Of a stretch of DNA of 64,000 nucleotides, positions 58,961 to 64,000 are shown in pieces (positions within the stretch are counted from its first letter, which is position 1; each line of letters begins with the position of its first letter). The notes beneath the pieces are model-generated. The model saw only the letters and a program-made list of their open reading frames with translations. It was not told the DNA's origin and ran no database searches. Made by a program: the position numbers and the translations under genes. Origin of the DNA: Streptomyces sp. NBC_00234 (lineage in GTDB: Bacteria > Actinomycetota > Actinomycetes > Streptomycetales > Streptomycetaceae); assembly GCF_036195325.1 (NCBI RefSeq), contig NZ_CP108101.1, positions 1,116,001-1,180,000 of the forward strand. The letters run 5' to 3'.

Positions 58961-59198
58961 CGGGCACAGCCGCGTCGCCGTCGAGGCGCGGGTGGGGCAT
59001 GACTTGCTGGCGTCGAGGGGACGTACAGCAACGTCACCCCAGCGATGGAGCGTGCCGTCACGGAGTCGTTGCAGGTCCGATGGGTGCAGTTCGCGCGGAC
59101 GTTGGAGCAGGGCTGGGAGCCCAGTTCTCCCAAACCTCTCCCAGTGGATCTTGCAGGGTGGATGACGAAGCAGGTCACGGCCGCAGCGAGGCCCAACT
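58961..59198 (+). pseudogene. Tyrosine-recombinase (phage-type integrase) C-terminal remnant
   Basis: In one frame bases 58961-59006 encode DGHSRVAVEARVGHDL. In the next frame 59006-59198 encode AGVEGTYSNVTPAMERAVTE and a further 40 residues to the stop. VGHDL-AGVEGTYSNVTPAM matches the box II of actinobacterial integrases, where GH supplies the second conserved His and the Tyr (codon 59024-59026) is the nucleophile. A frameshift near 59004 joins the two parts. The Arg-containing box and all of the N-terminus are missing. It ends 7 bases before the right repeat, as integrase genes usually lie next to an att site. Confidence 0.65.
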
Positions 59199-59205
59199 GA
59201 CCGAC

Positions 59206-59324
59206 TGGTTCATGAAGTTCATCACTACCAAGAGCTTCATGCCGTTCGTCATCTACCGCGTGCTGCTCGGCATCCTCCTGTTCGTGCTGGTGGGGGCCGG
59301 TGTGCTGAGCCCCCACGCGGGTGA
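59206..59324 (+). repeat. Right copy of 119-bp direct repeat (putative attR) with displaced uppP 3' end
   Basis: Repeats 57107-57225 with one difference. The uppP frame continues to TAG at 59335-59337 (ending HAGESAG). That TAG, within the palindrome CTAG, also supplies the stop of the convergent flavin reductase gene, which suggests this is the ancestral end of uppP. Confidence 0.85.
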
Positions 59325-59333
59325 GTCGGCAGG

Positions 59334-61329
<1,996 letters not shown>

Positions 61330-61348
61330 GGTCCGGTCATGGCACGCG

Positions 61349-62866
61349 TCAGCGGCCGAGCCGGATGACGTTCCAGGACAGCGGTTCGAGGACGGCGTGG
61401 AGCCGGCCGTCGGTGAGTGTGGTGCCGTCGACGGTGTGCGGGACCACGCGCTCCTGGTCGTCGAGGGTGTTGCGGGCCTCCGGGTCCGCGTCGCAGAGCG
61501 CGGTGTGCTCGACGACCTCGGTGACGCCGAGGTCGTACAGGGCGACGTCGAGCGGCAGCGGTTCGCTCCGGCCGCGGTTGACCGCGAACACGGTGACGGT
61601 GCCGTCCTCGCCGTGCACGGCCGTGGCGTGCAGCAGGTCCACCTCGCCGAACTTCCGTGTCTCGTACGTCGGTGAGTCCACGCGTACGTCGAGGACGCGT
61701 CCGCGTCCGTACCGCGAGGTCTGCGCGAAGGGGAAGAACGTGGTCTGCTTCCACGCCGGGCCGCCGGGCTCCGCCAGGATCGGCGCGATGACGTTGACGA
61801 GCTGGGCGAGGCAGGCGACGGACACCCGGTCCGCGTGGCGCAGCAGGGCGATGAGCAGGGAGCCGACGACGACGGCGTCCGTGACGGAGTAGTTGTCCTC
61901 CAGGAGCCGGGGCGCCTCGGGCCAGTCGGCGGCGTCCTCCCCGGCGTCGGGACGGGGCCTGGACATGTACCAGACGTTCCACTCGTCGAAGGAGAGGTTG
62001 ATCTTCTTCGTGGACTTCAGCCGGGCGCCCACGTGGTCGCAGGTGGCGACGACGTTCTCGATGAACGATTCCATGTCGACGGCGGATGCCAGGAAGGAGT
62101 CGCGGTCGCCGTCGATCTCCTCGTAATAGGCGTGCAGCGACACGTAGTCGACGAGGTCGTACGTCTCGGCGAGGACCGTGGCCTCCCACGCGGCGAAGGT
62201 CTCCATCGACTGGTGGGAGGAGCCGCAGGCGACGAGTTCGACGGTGGGGTCGATCTGCCGCATCGCCCGGGCGGTCTCGGCGGCCAGACGACCGTACTCC
62301 TGGGCGGTCTTGTGACCGGTCTGCCAGGGGCCGTCCACCTCGTTGCCCAGACACCACAGCCGGATTCCGTACGGGTCCTTGTCACCGTGGGCGGCGCGCA
62401 GGTCGGAAAGGGCCGTTCCCCCGGGGTGGTTGGCGTACTCCTGGAGCTCCAGCGCCTCGGCGACTCCGCGTGTGCCGAGGTTGACGGCCATCATCGGCTG
62501 GGCCTGCGGGCCTGCCTTCCCGAGGAAGTCCATGAACTCGGCGAGCCCGAAGCGGTTGGTCTCCGTGGAGCGCCAGGCCAGGTCGAGCCGGCGCGGTCGC
62601 TCCTCCACCGGGCCGACGGAGTCCTCCCACTTGTAGCCGGAGACGAAGTTGCCGCCGGGATAGCGCACCGCCGTCACCCCGAGCTCGCGGATCAGGGCGA
62701 GGACGTCCGTACGGAGGCCCGCCTCGTCGGCCGAGGGGTGTCCGGGCTCGTGGATCCCGGTGTAGACACAGCGGCCCAGGTGCTCGACGAAGGAGCCGAA
62801 GAGCCGGGGGTCCACGTCGCCGACGGCGAAGTCGGGGTGCAGGGTGAAGCGGGCGGAACGGGTCAT
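61349..62866 (-). CDS. abfA: GH51 alpha-L-arabinofuranosidase
   Basis: A 505-residue GH51 enzyme that releases terminal arabinose from arabinoxylan or arabinan oligosaccharides. The acid/base Glu is E176 in CLGNEVDGPW and the nucleophile E295 in SFDEWNVWY. The N-terminal DPRLFGSFVEHLGRCVYTGI and the C-terminal beta-sandwich are complete. There is no signal peptide, so it acts on imported oligosaccharides. ATG 62866. An imperfect palindrome 28 bp upstream may be its operator. Confidence 0.94.
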   Translation of the reverse strand: MTRSARFTLHPDFAVGDVDPRLFGSFVEHLGRCVYTGIHEPGHPSADEAGLRTDVLALIRELGVTAVRYPGGNFVSGYKWEDSVGPVEERPRRLDLAWRSTETNRFGLAEFMDFLGKAGPQAQPMMAVNLGTRGVAEALELQEYANHPGGTALSDLRAAHGDKDPYGIRLWCLGNEVDGPWQTGHKTAQEYGRLAAETARAMRQIDPTVELVACGSSHQSMETFAAWEATVLAETYDLVDYVSLHAYYEEIDGDRDSFLASAVDMESFIENVVATCDHVGARLKSTKKINLSFDEWNVWYMSRPRPDAGEDAADWPEAPRLLEDNYSVTDAVVVGSLLIALLRHADRVSVACLAQLVNVIAPILAEPGGPAWKQTTFFPFAQTSRYGRGRVLDVRVDSPTYETRKFGEVDLLHATAVHGEDGTVTVFAVNRGRSEPLPLDVALYDLGVTEVVEHTALCDADPEARNTLDDQERVVPHTVDGTTLTDGRLHAVLEPLSWNVIRLGR

Positions 62867-62893
62867 GGGTCCCTCGATCGGTAGCTGCGGTTG

Positions 62894-62907
62894 TTCGATA
62901 TACCGAA
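62894..62907. promoter_or_regulatory. Candidate operator upstream of the arabinofuranosidase gene
   Basis: TTCGATATACCGAA is palindromic at 12 of 14 positions and sits 28 bases upstream of the abfA start. Two TCGAAC copies occur nearby (62922 and 62940 region). A LacI- or GntR-type sugar repressor is the likely binder. Confidence 0.4.
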
Positions 62908-63067
62908 TGCTGCTCGTTACCTCGAACGGGACCGTAGAATCGAACATCATCCGCGTCAATGACCCCTGCGGACTTCCCCCGGACGGCCATCGGAGCCGTG
63001 GGCGGCGACTCCCTTTCGGATCATCCTCCAAGTGGTTCCGCATATGCTCCAGATATCCGCGACCTAC

Positions 63068-63081
63068 CTTGCAGATGCAAG
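63068..63081. promoter_or_regulatory. Palindromic operator candidate of the HTH-TOBE gene
   Basis: CTTGCAGATGCAAG has perfect 6-bp arms around GA. It lies where the -35 region of the following promoter would be, fitting repression by the gene's own product. Confidence 0.5.
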
Positions 63082-63092
63082 ACGCACCCGAA

Positions 63093-63105
63093 TATCTTGT
63101 CGCAC
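63093..63105 (+). promoter_or_regulatory. Putative -10 box for a leaderless HTH-TOBE transcript
   Basis: TATCTT (63093-63098) lies 7 bases before the ATG and no Shine-Dalgarno sequence is present, so transcription would start at or next to the A of the start codon. Confidence 0.4.
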
Positions 63106-63501
63106 ATGCAGTCCTACACAATCGGCCAGGCGGCCCGCCTGCTCGGCGTCAGTCCCGACACCGCCCGGCGCTGGGCCGACGCGGGACGGGTGGCCACCCA
63201 CCGGGACGAGGCCGGGCGCCGTCTCGTCGACGGACGGGACCTCGCGGCCCTCGCCGTCGAGGTCGGCCGTCCCGGGAGCGAGGAGGACGACCCCTCCTTC
63301 ACCTCCGCACGCAACGCCTTCCCGGGGATCGTCACCGCGGTCAAACTCGGCGATGTCGCGGCCCAGGTCGAGATCCAGGCCGGGCCGCACCGGATCGTCT
63401 CGCTCCTGACGCGCGAGGCGGTCGAGGAACTCGGCCTGGCCGTCGGCATGCGGGCCACCGCCCGCGTGAAGTCGACCAACGTGCACATCGACCGCACCTG
63501 A
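63106..63501 (+). CDS. HTH-TOBE molybdate-responsive regulator
   Basis: A 131-residue protein. A MerR/excisionase-type HTH (about 1-45, [24 protein letters not shown]) is joined to a TOBE/Mop domain (about 65-131, [25 protein letters not shown] and [10 protein letters not shown]). Mop domains bind molybdate or tungstate. It lies 52 bp upstream of modA and probably senses molybdate to control the mod operon, doing the job of ModE with a different HTH. Confidence 0.9.
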   Translation: MQSYTIGQAARLLGVSPDTARRWADAGRVATHRDEAGRRLVDGRDLAALAVEVGRPGSEEDDPSFTSARNAFPGIVTAVKLGDVAAQVEIQAGPHRIVSLLTREAVEELGLAVGMRATARVKSTNVHIDRT

Positions 63502-63553
63502 CCCGGCCGGCCGCGACCGGCCGCCCGACACGTTCCCAAGGAGGCTCCCGCCC

Positions 63554-64000
63554 ATGCCCCCCACGTTCTCCGGACGTCGTATCGCCGCCGGCGTGCTGAC
63601 CGCCGCCGTGCTCGTACCGCTCGCGGCCTGCGGAAGCGACGGCGGCAGCGAGGACGGCGCTTCCGGCGCGCCGGACACCCGGCTCACGGTCCTCGCCGCG
63701 GCCTCCCTCACCGACGTGTTCGCCACGGCGGGCGCGGCGTACGAGAAGGAGCACCCCGGCACGAACGTGACGTTCTCCTTCGCCGGCTCCCAGGAGCTCG
63801 CCGCCCAGGTCGAGCAGGGCGCCCCGGCGGACGCGCTGGTCACCGCCGACACGAAGACCATGGCCGGGCTGGAATCCGAGACGGGCACGCCCACCGTGAT
63901 CGCGAAGAACCGCCTGGTCATCGCCACCGGTGAGGGCAACCCGGAAGGGATCAAGGGCCTGGCGGACCTGACCGACAGCCGGCTGAAGGTGGTTCTCGCC
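63554..64000 (+). CDS. modA: Molybdate ABC transporter substrate-binding lipoprotein ModA (3' end cut by the window)
   Basis: The first 149 residues are present. A lipoprotein signal peptide ends in the lipobox LAAC (Cys at about residue 24). The mature domain begins [19 protein letters not shown], followed by [28 protein letters not shown], which line the molybdate site (Ser and Ala-Gly-Ser segments). AAGGAGG precedes the ATG by 9 bases. modB and modC should follow outside the window. Confidence 0.94.
   Translation, partial: MPPTFSGRRIAAGVLTAAVLVPLAACGSDGGSEDGASGAPDTRLTVLAAASLTDVFATAGAAYEKEHPGTNVTFSFAGSQELAAQVEQGAPADALVTADTKTMAGLESETGTPTVIAKNRLVIATGEGNPEGIKGLADLTDSRLKVVLA

Larger units (their letters stand above)
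57239..59205. mobile_element. Decayed integrative element in the 3' end of uppP
   Basis: About 2 kb between the direct repeats. Contents: a two-gene set of short Cys-pair proteins, a truncated TPR-type regulator, a perfect 13-bp inverted repeat, a 94-residue ABM-like gene, a hypothetical frame, and a frameshifted tyrosine-recombinase C-terminus adjoining the right repeat. GC at third positions is lower than in flanking genes. Replication and transfer genes are absent, so it is presumably a deletion remnant of a larger AICE or IME. Confidence 0.75.

Overview
The window is about 64 kb of very GC-rich actinobacterial chromosome. Codon third positions are almost all G or C, GTG and TTG starts are common, and many proteins are of Streptomyces type: EF-Tu3, a two-component/ABC export pair, a GntR/ROK pair, alditol oxidase and an FxSxx-COOH peptide cassette. 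Gene order (bioBAD, purB-mug, ABC/two-component system, tuf3) resembles the S. coelicolor SCO1244 to SCO1325 neighbourhood as I remember it. That is recall, not a search. The window opens inside bioB and closes inside modA.

Layout. 1-3.2 kb: biotin operon bioB-bioA-bioD. 3.2-9.2 kb: a methyltransferase, a small envelope protein, a degenerate Fic/RHH toxin-antitoxin pair, a GNAT enzyme, two coupled DUF21/CBS membrane proteins and an SGNH hydrolase. 9.3-13.4 kb: an exported tyrosine phosphatase, a RibD-like reductase, purB and mug. 13.7-17.3 kb: an ABC exporter divergent from a histidine kinase/response regulator pair. 17.4-23.2 kb: ROK and GntR regulators with a DasR-type operator, an ECF41-like sigma factor, a hydrolase and a Tat-exported PhoD phosphatase. 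23.3-29.7 kb: an ACT-GNAT fusion, a trans-sulfuration enzyme with a divergent Lrp regulator, a DUF885 protein, and a rhodanese/GNAT pair with a second Lrp regulator. 29.7-37.1 kb: sbcC-sbcD, IMPACT protein, CoA-binding protein, AAC(3)-like acetyltransferase and a hydrolase.

37.2-45.7 kb holds the most distinctive locus: a four-gene fxs cassette on the minus strand. It comprises a 64-residue precursor ending FQSSV, a radical SAM/SPASM maturase carrying an HEFQH extension, a TIR-like protein, and a 1320-residue MinD-like/TIR-like/NB-ARC/TPR protein. A 53-nt two-stem hairpin precedes the precursor and an AT-rich palindromic island lies between fxsB and fxsC.

45.7-57.2 kb is mostly housekeeping: YbaK, a cupin regulator with a divergent EamA exporter, two left-handed beta-helix proteins, DedA/VTT membrane proteins, a thioesterase-like protein, an MFS transporter, a spermidine-synthase-like protein, tuf3 and uppP. 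The last 119 bp of uppP homology recurs 2.1 kb downstream and brackets accessory DNA with low coding quality. That DNA contains a tyrosine-recombinase C-terminal remnant directly beside the right repeat, so I read it as a decayed integrative element inserted in the 3' end of uppP. From 59.3 kb come a flavin reductase, alditol oxidase, a GH51 arabinofuranosidase, and the start of a molybdate uptake operon (HTH-TOBE regulator, modA).
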